From contig NZ_FNCJ01000005.1 of NCBI RefSeq assembly GCF_900100735.1, positions 186,001 to 250,000 on the forward strand: 64,000 nucleotides of DNA, written 5' to 3'. The DNA comes from Paraburkholderia phenazinium (GTDB lineage Bacteria; Pseudomonadota; Gammaproteobacteria; Burkholderiales; Burkholderiaceae). Shown piece after piece: positions 17,586 through 26,513 of the stretch; position 1 is the first letter of the stretch, and the number at the start of each line of letters is the position of its first letter. The notes under the pieces were generated by a model that had not been told where the DNA came from, ran no database searches, and was given only the letters and a program-made list of their open reading frames with translations. The translations under genes were made by a program, and so were the position numbers.

Positions 17586-18305
17586 CTATCGCGTAGCGGC
17601 GAGCCGCAGCCTCTCATCCAGTTCCTGCAACTGCGCAGGGGTGCCGACGTTCTCCCATAGACCTTCATACAACTCGCCGCTCGCCAGTCCGCGTGCGATG
17701 GTCTCCTTGTAGTACGGTGTCAGCGCGCGCCGCGTGCCGTGCGGCAAGGCGCGGAACATGCGTGTGTCGTACAACGCGATGCTGCCGAAGGTGAGCCGCG
17801 GCTGCGCATCGCTCAACACGATCCCATCGGCAAGGCCGAAATCTCCGGCCGGATGAAACGGCGGATTCGGCACCATCACCAGATGCATGCCCGGCTCCGC
17901 CTGCGCGGCGAGCCGCCCGGCGTGTGCATGCAAGCTCGCGTAATCGAAATCGGCATACACATCGCCGGCGACGCCGAGAAAAATCTCGCTTGCCCCGCTG
18001 TCTTCCAGCAGCGGCAGCGCCTGCGCAATCCCGCCGGCCGTCTCGAGCGCCTCCTGCTCGGGCGAATAGCGCAATTGCACGCCCCAGCGCGAGCCGTCGC
18101 CCAGCGCCGCCTCAATGCGCTCGCCGAGCCACGCATGATTGATCACAATGGTCCGGAAACCGGCCTGCGCGAGCCGCTCGATCTGCCAGACAATCAGCGG
18201 CTTGCCGCCCGCTTCGAGCAGCGGCTTCGGGGTATGGTCCGTCAACGGACGCATCCGTTCGCCGCGCCCGGCGGCGAAAATCATGGCTTTGGTGAGTGTT
18301 GTCAT
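17586..18305 (-). CDS. murU: N-acetylmuramate alpha-1-phosphate uridylyltransferase MurU
   Basis: This 239-residue nucleotidyltransferase makes UDP-MurNAc from MurNAc-1-phosphate and UTP in the peptidoglycan recycling bypass that avoids MurA. The N-terminus AMIFAAGRGERMRPLTDHTPKPLLEAGGKPLI holds the nucleotide-binding GxGxRMRPLT and lysine motif. A metal-binding Asp lies in VAGDVYADF, and WENVGTP is near the end. The ATG at 18305 (MTTLTKAM) gives the standard N-terminus. It starts 16 bases after the amgK stop, so the two recycling genes form an operon, as in Pseudomonas. Confidence 0.93.
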   Translation of the reverse strand: MTTLTKAMIFAAGRGERMRPLTDHTPKPLLEAGGKPLIVWQIERLAQAGFRTIVINHAWLGERIEAALGDGSRWGVQLRYSPEQEALETAGGIAQALPLLEDSGASEIFLGVAGDVYADFDYASLHAHAGRLAAQAEPGMHLVMVPNPPFHPAGDFGLADGIVLSDAQPRLTFGSIALYDTRMFRALPHGTRRALTPYYKETIARGLASGELYEGLWENVGTPAQLQELDERLRLAATR

Positions 18306-18321
18306 CGTGCGTGCGCCGGGC

Positions 18322-19380
18322 TCAGAAGGTATAGCCGACTTCGGCGGCGCGGCCTTCCAGTTCGTCGAGCAGCTTCGCGAACGGCGCGAGCGGGCGGTAC
18401 CGCTCGGCGACCTTGCGCGCATAGCCGATAAAGCGCGGCAGATCCTTCATGTAATGCGGCTTGTGGTCCCGGTAGTTGATCCGGCAAAACAGGCCCAGCA
18501 CCTTGATATGCCGCTGCAGGCCCATCCATTCCAGTTGCCGGAAGAACTCGCCGAAATCGGCATCGACCGGCAGGCCGGCCTTTTTCGCGCGCTCCCAGTA
18601 GTACACGAAGCAGTCGAGTTCGAACTCTTCGTCCCAGCTCAGGAACGCGTCGCGCAGCAGCGAGGCGACGTCATAGGTGATCGGCCCATAGACCGCGTCC
18701 TGGAAGTCGAGCACGCCCGGATTCGCCGGATTAGGCGTGGGCATCACCATCAGGTTGCGCGGCATGAAATCGCGCAGCATGAACACCTGCGGCTGCGCCT
18801 TGGCGCTGGCGATCAGCAGCGCAAAGGTGCGATCGAGCAGCCCACGGGTTTTCTCGTCGACTTCGCGGCCCAGATGCCGGCCGATGAACCACTCCGGCAG
18901 CAACTCCATTTCGCGGCGCAGGAAGGCTTCGTCGAACGGCGGCAGCACGTCCGGTTTCGAGGCAAGCTGCCAGCGGATCAGTGCGTCGAGCGCGTCGCGC
19001 ATCAGCGCCCGGGCGTTGTCCGGCGTCAGCGCGCTGAGGTAGGACGTGGTGCCCAGATCGGCGACCAGCATGAAGCCGGCCTCGAAATCGACCTCCAGCA
19101 CCCGCGGCACATTCACGCCGGCCGCGCTCAGCAACTGCGCCACCTGCACAAATTCGCGGCACTTTTCTGGCGGCGGGGCGTCGACGGCGATCAGCGTCGT
19201 GCCGGTGGCGCCTTCCGCTTCCTTACCCGTCAGCCGGAAATAACGGCGGAAGCTGGCGTCGCTGGAGGCGGGCACAAGCGTTGTCAGGTCGAGCGCATAA
19301 CGGTTCGCGTGGCTTTCTAGCCAGGCGGTGAGCAGTGGCAGGCGGGTGTCGGGGGCGTGGGAGGCAGGGGGCAGCGTCAT
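18322..19380 (-). CDS. amgK: N-acetylmuramate/N-acetylglucosamine kinase AmgK
   Basis: AmgK phosphorylates MurNAc (and GlcNAc) at the anomeric position, feeding MurU. The 352-residue protein has an aminoglycoside-phosphotransferase fold: the nucleotide-binding region around DASFRRYFRL, the catalytic loop MLRDFMPRNLMV, and the metal-binding LDFQDAVYGP. The family name can suggest antibiotic resistance, but the position beside murU and divergent from lptD is the known recycling arrangement. Length and motifs are complete. Confidence 0.92.
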   Translation of the reverse strand: MTLPPASHAPDTRLPLLTAWLESHANRYALDLTTLVPASSDASFRRYFRLTGKEAEGATGTTLIAVDAPPPEKCREFVQVAQLLSAAGVNVPRVLEVDFEAGFMLVADLGTTSYLSALTPDNARALMRDALDALIRWQLASKPDVLPPFDEAFLRREMELLPEWFIGRHLGREVDEKTRGLLDRTFALLIASAKAQPQVFMLRDFMPRNLMVMPTPNPANPGVLDFQDAVYGPITYDVASLLRDAFLSWDEEFELDCFVYYWERAKKAGLPVDADFGEFFRQLEWMGLQRHIKVLGLFCRINYRDHKPHYMKDLPRFIGYARKVAERYRPLAPFAKLLDELEGRAAEVGYTF

Positions 19381-19606
19381 GAAAACCGGAAGGCAAATTC
19401 AGGGGGGCAACGTCTTGCCATATAATACCCCACGACTTTTTTGACGCGACTCACGCTAGCTTTCGCTTATCCCGCTTTACCGCCCGCCTCATCGTTCGAC
19501 CGGTTGTAAATATTGATTGATGGGTAACCGACCATCACGGCCGGGCTGCTCAGGCGGAGGTGTGATTGCAGGAGCTGGCGGCTGGGCCGATTCGCCAAAC
19601 CGATAC
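19381..19606. promoter_or_regulatory. Divergent promoter region amgK/lptD
   Basis: This 226-base region between amgK and lptD contains TATAAT at 19421-19426, a perfect -10 hexamer on the plus strand; its complement reads ATTATA, so it could also serve the other strand. No strong -35 element stands at the right distance, so direction is not settled. Confidence 0.45.
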
Positions 19607-21973
19607 ATGCCGCCTAGACAGCTTTCCCAAACGACCCCCTCTCGTGGCGGCGTGCCCCGCCGAAGGCGGCTCGTCGCGGCGTTGCTTGCCGTGCCGGGCC
19701 TGATGCCCGCGCTTTCGCACGCCCAGTTGGCGGGCGAGGCTGCGCAGCCGCAGCCTATCGACGCACCGTGGGGCATGCGGCTTGCCCCGCAGCTCGAAGA
19801 GCATCCGCTGAAGCCGGACCAGAAGCCGGCGACCTTCGTGCTCGGCGACTACACGAGCGGCACCACGGACCAGGATCTGGCCGCCAAGGGTTCTGCCGAA
19901 GTGCGCCGTCCGACCTTCACGATCAAGGCCGACGCGCTGCACTACGATCAAGACACCGACATGGCCGACGCGTACGGCAAGGTGCACGTGATCAACAATG
20001 GCGCGACCTTCCTCGGGCCGGAAGCGCATATGCAGGTCGACTCGAGCGAGGGCTACATGACCTCGCCGAAGTATCACTTCAACATGACGGGCGGCTCGGG
20101 CAGCGCGGCACGGGTCGACATGCTCGATAACGAGCGCTCGGTCTTTTCGCAAGGCACCTACACGGCGTGCCAGTGCGAGAGCAATCCGGCGTGGTACATC
20201 CGCGGCAGCGAATTCGATTTCGACACCGGCGCCGACGAAGGCGTGGCGCACAACGCCGTGGTGTTTTTCCAGGGCGTGCCGATCTTCGGTTCGCCGTGGT
20301 TGTCGTTCCCGTTGTCCGGCGACCGGCGCAGCGGCTTCTTGCCGCCCACCTTCTCGCTCGGTTCGACCAACGGGTTCGAAATCAACCTGCCGTATTACTT
20401 CAACATCGCGCCGAACCGCGACCTGTTGCTGACGCCGAACTACATCTCGAAGCGCGGTATCGAACTGAATGAGACGTTCCGCTATCTGTCGCCGAACTAC
20501 TCGGGCTCGATCAGCGGCACGTTCCTGCCGGACGACGAGATCAAGAAGGCGAACCGTTACGCGCTGTTCATCCAGCACAACCAGAACTTCGGTAATGGCT
20601 TCGGCGGCTACATCTACTACAACAAGGTCTCGGACAGTACCTTTCCGGAAGACCTTGGCTCGGCCTCCAGCCAGATTCTCAACGGTACGCAGCTGCTGTA
20701 CCAGCAGGAAGCCGGGCTGACGTACAACAACGGCCCGTGGTCGGTGCTCGCGCGCGAGCAGAACTGGCAGACGCTCTACCCTTCGGTGGCGCCGTATGGG
20801 CGTGAACCCGAACTGAACGTCAAGTACACCCAGTACAACGTCGGCGGCTTCGATTACGGCGCGGTCGGCGACTTCTCGCGTTTTCGCATCACCACGGCGG
20901 ATTCGACCGAAGGCGACCGGATCACCTTCGACCCGTACGTGTCGTATTCGGTGGTCGGCCCGGGTTACTTCGTGACGCCGAAGGTGCAATGGCACTTCGC
21001 GTCATACAACCTGAGCAATATCGGCACCGGTTCGCCGGCTGGCCAGCCGAAGAACTTCACCGAGCAGGTCCCGACCTTCTCGTTCGATACCGGGTTGATT
21101 TTCGAGCGTTCGGTGCGGCTCTTCGGTCAGGATTACATTCAGACCCTCGAGCCGCGGCTGTACTATGTCTACACGCCGTACCACAACCAGAATTTCGCGC
21201 CGCTGTTCGACACGGCTGACGCGGATTTCGGGCTGGCGGAAATGTTTACGCCGAATACCTTCGTCGGCGACGACCGGGTCGCGGACGCGAACCGCCTGAC
21301 GGCTGCTATCACCACGCGCTTCATCAATCCGGCAACGGGTGACGAGCGCGCGCGCTTCGTGCTGGCGCAGCAGTACTATTTCCAGGATCAGCGCGTCACG
21401 CTGCTTTCGACGCAGACGCCCGCGCAGGCCACTCATTCGGACCTGATTGCCGGGGCGTCGCTCAAGCTCGGGGCCGGTTTCGCGTCGGAAACCGCGGTCC
21501 AATATAATGCGGACAACAACCGGCTTACCCAGAGCAGTATTGGCTTCGGCTTCAGCCCGGAATCGGGCAAGGTGATCAACCTCGCCTATCGGTACACGCG
21601 TGCCGATACGACGCTGGACAACACACCGGTCAACCAGATCACCATTTCGGCACAGTGGCCGCTGACACACCACGTGTATAGTGTGGCGCGCCTGAACTAC
21701 GATCTGCAGGGGCACGCGATTGTCGATAGCCTGATCGGCCTGCAGTACGATGCGGATTGCTGGGTGCTGGGTATCGGCATACAGCGCTATGCGGACGGCG
21801 TCAATAGTGCGAGCCAGCCGACTCAGGGAACGCGGTTGCTGGCGCAAATTACGTTCAAGGGCTTGTCGAGCGTCGACAACGGCTTGATCCCCGCATTCCG
21901 CGCCGGCGTGCCGGGCTATACGCCGCTGCCGCCGCCTCCGGCGCCGGAGGCGCGTTTTACCAATTACGACTGA
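19607..21973 (+). CDS. lptD: LPS-assembly protein LptD
   Basis: LptD is the outer-membrane barrel that inserts lipopolysaccharide into the outer leaflet together with LptE. The 788-residue product has a signal peptide ([23 protein letters not shown]), an OstA-like jellyroll ([28 protein letters not shown]) and a large barrel with alternating aromatic strands. Visible cysteines of the mature protein are a CQC pair near the jellyroll-barrel junction and one in DADCW near the end, fewer than the four of E. coli. The ATG at 19607 was preferred as it places the signal peptide close to the N-terminus; an ATG at 19517 is in frame. Confidence 0.93.
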   Translation: MPPRQLSQTTPSRGGVPRRRRLVAALLAVPGLMPALSHAQLAGEAAQPQPIDAPWGMRLAPQLEEHPLKPDQKPATFVLGDYTSGTTDQDLAAKGSAEVRRPTFTIKADALHYDQDTDMADAYGKVHVINNGATFLGPEAHMQVDSSEGYMTSPKYHFNMTGGSGSAARVDMLDNERSVFSQGTYTACQCESNPAWYIRGSEFDFDTGADEGVAHNAVVFFQGVPIFGSPWLSFPLSGDRRSGFLPPTFSLGSTNGFEINLPYYFNIAPNRDLLLTPNYISKRGIELNETFRYLSPNYSGSISGTFLPDDEIKKANRYALFIQHNQNFGNGFGGYIYYNKVSDSTFPEDLGSASSQILNGTQLLYQQEAGLTYNNGPWSVLAREQNWQTLYPSVAPYGREPELNVKYTQYNVGGFDYGAVGDFSRFRITTADSTEGDRITFDPYVSYSVVGPGYFVTPKVQWHFASYNLSNIGTGSPAGQPKNFTEQVPTFSFDTGLIFERSVRLFGQDYIQTLEPRLYYVYTPYHNQNFAPLFDTADADFGLAEMFTPNTFVGDDRVADANRLTAAITTRFINPATGDERARFVLAQQYYFQDQRVTLLSTQTPAQATHSDLIAGASLKLGAGFASETAVQYNADNNRLTQSSIGFGFSPESGKVINLAYRYTRADTTLDNTPVNQITISAQWPLTHHVYSVARLNYDLQGHAIVDSLIGLQYDADCWVLGIGIQRYADGVNSASQPTQGTRLLAQITFKGLSSVDNGLIPAFRAGVPGYTPLPPPPAPEARFTNYD

Positions 21974-22040
21974 CGGTTGTGTGAACGTCTATAAAATGCG
22001 CAAAGACGGGCGGGGCGCGCCCGACATCATTGGAGTATCT

Positions 22041-23438
22041 GTGGGAATCATGAAAAAGCTTCGCTTGGCATCGCTCGCGGCCGCTCTGGCCGCCGCGGCC
22101 TCTTTCCTGTCGGTCGCGCCAGCACAGGCGCAGGATCTGCCCAACGCGGGCGCGCGGCAGGCACAGGCCGCCCCCAGCAACGGCCAGACGGTCGACACGA
22201 TCGCCGCCGTGGTCAATGACGGCGTGATCACGCAGCGCGAGCTCGACGAACGTGTTGGCCTGATCGCGCACCGCCTCCAGCAGCAAAACGCACCGGTCCC
22301 GCCGGCCGACCAGTTGCGCCAGCAGGTGCTGAACCAGATGGTGCTGGAGCGCATCCAGTTGCAGCGCGCCAAGGAAGACGGCATCACGGTCGACGACGCC
22401 GCCGTGCAGAAGACGCTCGAAAGGCTCGCCGCGGCGAACAACATGCCGCTCGACATGTACCGCTCGAAGATCGAGGCCCAAGGTGTGCCCTGGTCCACCT
22501 TCACGCGCGATGCCCGCACGGAACTGACCCTGTCGCGTCTGCGCGAAAAGGAAGTGGATAGCAAGGTGACGGTGTCGGACGCCGAAGTGGCGAACTACAT
22601 TGCCAGCCAGCGTGGGCCGAACGTCGGCCTGACGAGCGACCTGCACCTCGAACACATTCTCGTGAAGGTGCCGGCCAACGCGGCGCAGAGCGACATCGTC
22701 GCGGCCGAGCAGAAGGCTCAGGGCATCCTGCAGCAGGCCACCAGCGGCGACACGAAGTTCGAGAAGCTCGCCAAGAACGATTCGCAAGCGGCGGACGCTT
22801 CGAAGGGTGGCGACATGGGCTACCAGTCCACCGCGCAACTGCCACCTGAGTTCGTGAAGGCGGCCGCGACGCTGCGTCCGGGCGAGGTGAATCCGGACCT
22901 GATCCGCACGGCGGACGGCTTCGAGATCATGCGCCTCGTGGAACGCCGCGCCGCTCAAGGCGCCGCGAGCGCCGATTCGACCCACCTCACGCAAACTCAC
23001 GTGCGCCACATCCTGCTGCGCGTCGGCGACGGCATGTCGGAGCCGCAGGCGCGTCAGAAGCTGCTCGAAATCAAGCGTGAAATTTCCGAAGGCGGCGATT
23101 TCGCCAAGTTCGCCCGCACTTATTCGCAAGACGGTTCGGCATCGCAAGGCGGCGACCTCGGCTGGATCAGCCCGGGCGAGACCGTGCCGGAATTCGAACG
23201 CGCCATGAACAGCCTGCAGGACGGCCAGATCAGCGAGCCGGTGCGCAGCGAATACGGCTACCACCTGATCCAGGTGCTGGGCCGCCGCGAGGCGGAAGGG
23301 TCGGTGGCGCAGCAGATGGATCTGGCGCGTCAGGCGATCGGCCAACGCAAGGCGGAGCAGGCCTACGCAGACTGGCTGCGTGAATTGCGCGATACGGCCT
23401 ATGTCGACGTGAAGGTCGGCAAGCCGAGCCTGCAATAA
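22041..23438 (+). CDS. surA: Periplasmic chaperone and peptidyl-prolyl isomerase SurA
   Basis: SurA escorts outer-membrane proteins across the periplasm. The 465-residue protein has a signal peptide ([21 protein letters not shown]...AQA), a chaperone domain with [16 protein letters not shown], and two parvulin domains starting at [10 protein letters not shown] and [14 protein letters not shown] at 22041 has GGAG five bases away; ATG at 22050 is three codons inside and also possible. It follows lptD by 67 bases and is four to five bases ahead of pdxA, so all are probably one transcript. Confidence 0.92.
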   Translation: MGIMKKLRLASLAAALAAAASFLSVAPAQAQDLPNAGARQAQAAPSNGQTVDTIAAVVNDGVITQRELDERVGLIAHRLQQQNAPVPPADQLRQQVLNQMVLERIQLQRAKEDGITVDDAAVQKTLERLAAANNMPLDMYRSKIEAQGVPWSTFTRDARTELTLSRLREKEVDSKVTVSDAEVANYIASQRGPNVGLTSDLHLEHILVKVPANAAQSDIVAAEQKAQGILQQATSGDTKFEKLAKNDSQAADASKGGDMGYQSTAQLPPEFVKAAATLRPGEVNPDLIRTADGFEIMRLVERRAAQGAASADSTHLTQTHVRHILLRVGDGMSEPQARQKLLEIKREISEGGDFAKFARTYSQDGSASQGGDLGWISPGETVPEFERAMNSLQDGQISEPVRSEYGYHLIQVLGRREAEGSVAQQMDLARQAIGQRKAEQAYADWLRELRDTAYVDVKVGKPSLQ

Positions 23439-23443
23439 GCCTT

Positions 23444-24457
23444 ATGACAACCGCTGCCCAACCGTCCCGCGCCCCGCTGCAGATCGCGATCACGACCGGC
23501 GAACCCGCCGGCGTCGGTCCCGAACTGACCGTGCAGGCGTTGGCGGGGGCGGCTGCGCACTGGCCCGACGCGCGTTTCACCGTGTTGGGCGATGCGGGAC
23601 TGCTCGCCGAGCGGGCCCGCGCGGTCGGCGTGGATTGGGCCGCGCTGTCCAGCGCTGCTCAAGAGCGTGTGCGCGTACAACATCAGCCGCTTGGCGTGCC
23701 GTCGCAGGCGGGCAAACTCGACGCCGCCAATGGGCGGTATGTGCTGAATCTGCTCGATAGCGCCATCGACGGCGCAGTGGCCGGCCAGTTCGACGCGATC
23801 GTCACCGCGCCGCTGCAAAAGAGCACTATCAACGATGCCGGGGTACCGTTTACCGGCCACACCGAATATCTGGCCGAGCGCACCCACACGCCGCACGTGG
23901 TGATGATGCTGGCCGGCACCGGCCAGCGGCCGTTGAGGGTGGCGCTTGCCACCACGCATCTGCCGCTCAAGGATGTCTCGGCGGCGCTGACGGTGGAGAG
24001 CATTGTCGGCACGCTGCGCATCATCGACCACGATCTGCGCCACCATTTCGGCTTGCCGGCGCCGCGCATTCTCGTGACCGGGCTAAACCCGCACGCGGGC
24101 GAAAACGGCTACCTGGGGCATGAGGAAATCGACGTCATCGCGCCCGCCCTGAAGCTGGCCAACGGCGAGGGCATCGACGCCCGCGGGCCGTATCCGGCCG
24201 ACACGCTGTTCCAGCCGCGTTACCTGACCGAAGCCGATTGCGTGCTGGCGATGTTCCACGATCAGGGCCTGCCGGTCCTGAAATACGCAACGTTCGGCGA
24301 AGGCATCAATATCACGCTCGGCTTGCCGATCATCCGCACCTCCGTCGATCACGGCACGGCGCTCGACCTCGCAGGCACCGGCCGCGCGGACTCGGGCAGC
24401 CTGATTGCCGCTATCGACACAGCCGTTTCGATGGCGCGCCACCGTCGCGCCGCCTGA
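23444..24457 (+). CDS. pdxA: 4-hydroxythreonine-4-phosphate dehydrogenase PdxA
   Basis: PdxA oxidises 4-phospho-hydroxy-L-threonine in pyridoxal-phosphate synthesis. The 337-residue protein shows [33 protein letters not shown], the metal-binding [16 protein letters not shown] and [12 protein letters not shown]. Length matches the family. It is tightly spaced after surA (five bases) and 33 bases before rsmA, the same order as in E. coli. Confidence 0.94.
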   Translation: MTTAAQPSRAPLQIAITTGEPAGVGPELTVQALAGAAAHWPDARFTVLGDAGLLAERARAVGVDWAALSSAAQERVRVQHQPLGVPSQAGKLDAANGRYVLNLLDSAIDGAVAGQFDAIVTAPLQKSTINDAGVPFTGHTEYLAERTHTPHVVMMLAGTGQRPLRVALATTHLPLKDVSAALTVESIVGTLRIIDHDLRHHFGLPAPRILVTGLNPHAGENGYLGHEEIDVIAPALKLANGEGIDARGPYPADTLFQPRYLTEADCVLAMFHDQGLPVLKYATFGEGINITLGLPIIRTSVDHGTALDLAGTGRADSGSLIAAIDTAVSMARHRRAA

Positions 24458-24490
24458 GTTTTTCCGTTCCCTTTTTTGTAGCGTCATTCG

Positions 24491-25363
24491 ATGTCCACCA
24501 GCAGACAGCACCAGGGCCATTTCGCGCGCAAGCGTTTCGGACAGAATTTTCTGGTCGATACCGGCGTGATCGATTCGATTGTCGACGTGATTCGTCCGCA
24601 ACGCGGCGAACGCATGGTCGAAATCGGACCGGGACTCGGCGCCCTCACCGAGCCGCTGATCGAGCGCCTCGCCACGCCCGAAGCGCCGTTGCATGCGGTC
24701 GAGCTGGATCGCGATCTGATCGTGCGGCTCAAGAAGAAGTTCGGCGATCTGCTCGAACTGCATTCGGGCGATGCGCTCGACTTCGACTTTGGCTCGCTCG
24801 CCGCACCCGATGCGCCGGACGGCAAGGCAACGCTGCGCATTGTCGGGAATCTGCCGTACAACATCTCGAGCCCGCTGTTGTTCCATCTGACTTCGTTCGC
24901 GCATTGCGTGATCGATCAGCACTTCATGCTGCAGAACGAGGTGGTCGAGCGAATGGTGGCGGAGCCGGGCAGCAAGGCGTTCAGCCGCCTCTCGGTGATG
25001 CTGCAGTACCGCTATGTGATCGACAAGCAGCTCGATGTGCCGCCCGAGTCGTTCCAGCCGCCGCCCAAGGTCGATTCGGCGATCGTGCGGATGATTCCGT
25101 ACGAACTGCATGAACTGCCCGAGGTCGACGAGCGGGTGCTCGGCGAGGTGGTGACCGCGGCGTTCTCGCAACGCCGCAAGATGCTGCGCAATACGCTTGC
25201 CGCATTCCGCGACGTGGTCGACTTTGAGGCTATCGGCTTCGATCTGCAGCGCCGTGCCGAGGATGTGCCGGTGTCCGAGTACGTGCGGGTGGCGCAGCTT
25301 GTCGCCGCGTCGCCGAAGCGCGGCACCGCGCCGCAGCCGCAGCCGCAGGACAAGCCCGACTGA
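24491..25363 (+). CDS. rsmA: 16S rRNA dimethyladenosine transferase RsmA (KsgA)
   Basis: RsmA dimethylates two adjacent adenosines near the 3' end of 16S rRNA late in 30S assembly. The 290-residue protein has the substrate motif [10 protein letters not shown], the SAM-binding motif [14 protein letters not shown] and the catalytic [14 protein letters not shown]. The C-terminal tail is rich in Pro and Gln (residues about 278-290). It is the last gene of the lptD-surA-pdxA-rsmA run. Confidence 0.95.
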   Translation: MSTSRQHQGHFARKRFGQNFLVDTGVIDSIVDVIRPQRGERMVEIGPGLGALTEPLIERLATPEAPLHAVELDRDLIVRLKKKFGDLLELHSGDALDFDFGSLAAPDAPDGKATLRIVGNLPYNISSPLLFHLTSFAHCVIDQHFMLQNEVVERMVAEPGSKAFSRLSVMLQYRYVIDKQLDVPPESFQPPPKVDSAIVRMIPYELHELPEVDERVLGEVVTAAFSQRRKMLRNTLAAFRDVVDFEAIGFDLQRRAEDVPVSEYVRVAQLVAASPKRGTAPQPQPQDKPD

Positions 25364-25408
25364 AGCCGCTTGAATCCGGCTGGGCGGGACTGAGCGCGAC
25401 TGTGCGCG

Positions 25409-26347
25409 CTAAGCCCCGCGAGGCCGCGCCGGGCCATTGACGAGCGCGATGCCCGCCAGTACCAGCACTGCGGCGAGTAGAAACCGCGTGCTGAACGACT
25501 CGCCTAGCAGCAGCACGCCGAAGGTGACGCCGAACAGCGGCGTCAAGAACGAGAACACCGACAGACGCGACGCGACGTAGCGCGTCAGCAGCCAGAACCA
25601 GATCAGATAGCTGACGAACGCGACGACCACGGCCTGATAGCCCAGGCTGACCAGCGCAAGCGGCGTGAGTGTCGCTACTTTCACCTGCCCCAATCCCGCT
25701 GCCAACGCGAGCAGTAACACCGCCGATACCGCCAACTGGTAAAACAGCGTCTTGCTGGCGCTCGAGTGGGCGAGACGGCTGGCGCGCACCACGATCGTGG
25801 TCGCAGCCCATGTGGCGCCTCCTAGCACGCCGAGTGCGTCACCGGTTACGCCTGCGAGCGTCGAGCTTGCGCTGCCGGCGTGAGCCCGCGTGAAGCCGTC
25901 GCTGAACGCGAGCGCCATCCCCGCAAAGGCGACCACGATCCCCGCCCACTGGATGCGGCGCATGCGCTCGCCCTCGACGAACCAATGCAGTCCCAAGGCC
26001 GTGAAGCACGGCGCCGTATAGAGAAATACCGCCATGCGCGAGGCACTGGTTAGCGTCAGGCCGAGGAAAATGCACACGAATTCGCTGGCGAACAACACGC
26101 CCGCGAGCAGTCCGGCGCCGAGCGTGCCGTCGTCGCGAAACAGCGGCGTGCCGCGGCTACGCGCCCAGCCCCACACCAGCAGCGCCGCGATCGCCGAGCG
26201 CAGGCCGGCCTGAAAGACCGGTGGCAGAAACGCGTTGGTGCTTTTGATCGCCACCTGTTGAAAGCCCCAGATTGCACAGAGCGCGATCATGGTCAGGATG
26301 GCAAAGCTGTCGGGGGCGCGGCGCGCGGGCTGGGCAGGGGTGCTCAT
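25409..26347 (-). CDS. DMT superfamily (EamA) permease
   Basis: This 312-residue inner-membrane protein has ten predicted membrane segments in two EamA repeats (ALCAIWGFQQVAIKS opens the first; DALGVLGGATWAATTIV opens the second). Members export small metabolites such as amino acids or drugs, or take up nucleotide sugars. The ATG at 26347 (MSTPAQPARR) is preferred; the upstream frame is Pro-rich. It is convergent with rsmA and lies 166 bases after the autotransporter gene on the same strand. Substrate unknown. Confidence 0.85.
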   Translation of the reverse strand: MSTPAQPARRAPDSFAILTMIALCAIWGFQQVAIKSTNAFLPPVFQAGLRSAIAALLVWGWARSRGTPLFRDDGTLGAGLLAGVLFASEFVCIFLGLTLTSASRMAVFLYTAPCFTALGLHWFVEGERMRRIQWAGIVVAFAGMALAFSDGFTRAHAGSASSTLAGVTGDALGVLGGATWAATTIVVRASRLAHSSASKTLFYQLAVSAVLLLALAAGLGQVKVATLTPLALVSLGYQAVVVAFVSYLIWFWLLTRYVASRLSVFSFLTPLFGVTFGVLLLGESFSTRFLLAAVLVLAGIALVNGPARPRGA

Positions 26348-26513
26348 GGAATGGTCGTCGGCAGGAGGGGGCGGAACGGCGCCCGGTACGGGCGCGGGAT
26401 CGAGCACCCGCCGTACGATAACAAATGCGGTGCGCATCCAGTTCGATGACCCCACCAACCACGTGTGTTCCGTTGTTTCGCTGCCATTCATCCTCCACAC
26501 GCGAGCATTCGCC

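Noticed and set aside
18322..19380. Aminoglycoside resistance kinase
   Set aside because: The fold is shared, but the murU neighbour and lptD divergence identify AmgK of cell-wall recycling.
19550..20995. A 481-codon minus-strand frame opposite lptD
   Set aside because: Its arginine- and valine-rich sequence has no motif; lptD has signal peptide and barrel pattern.
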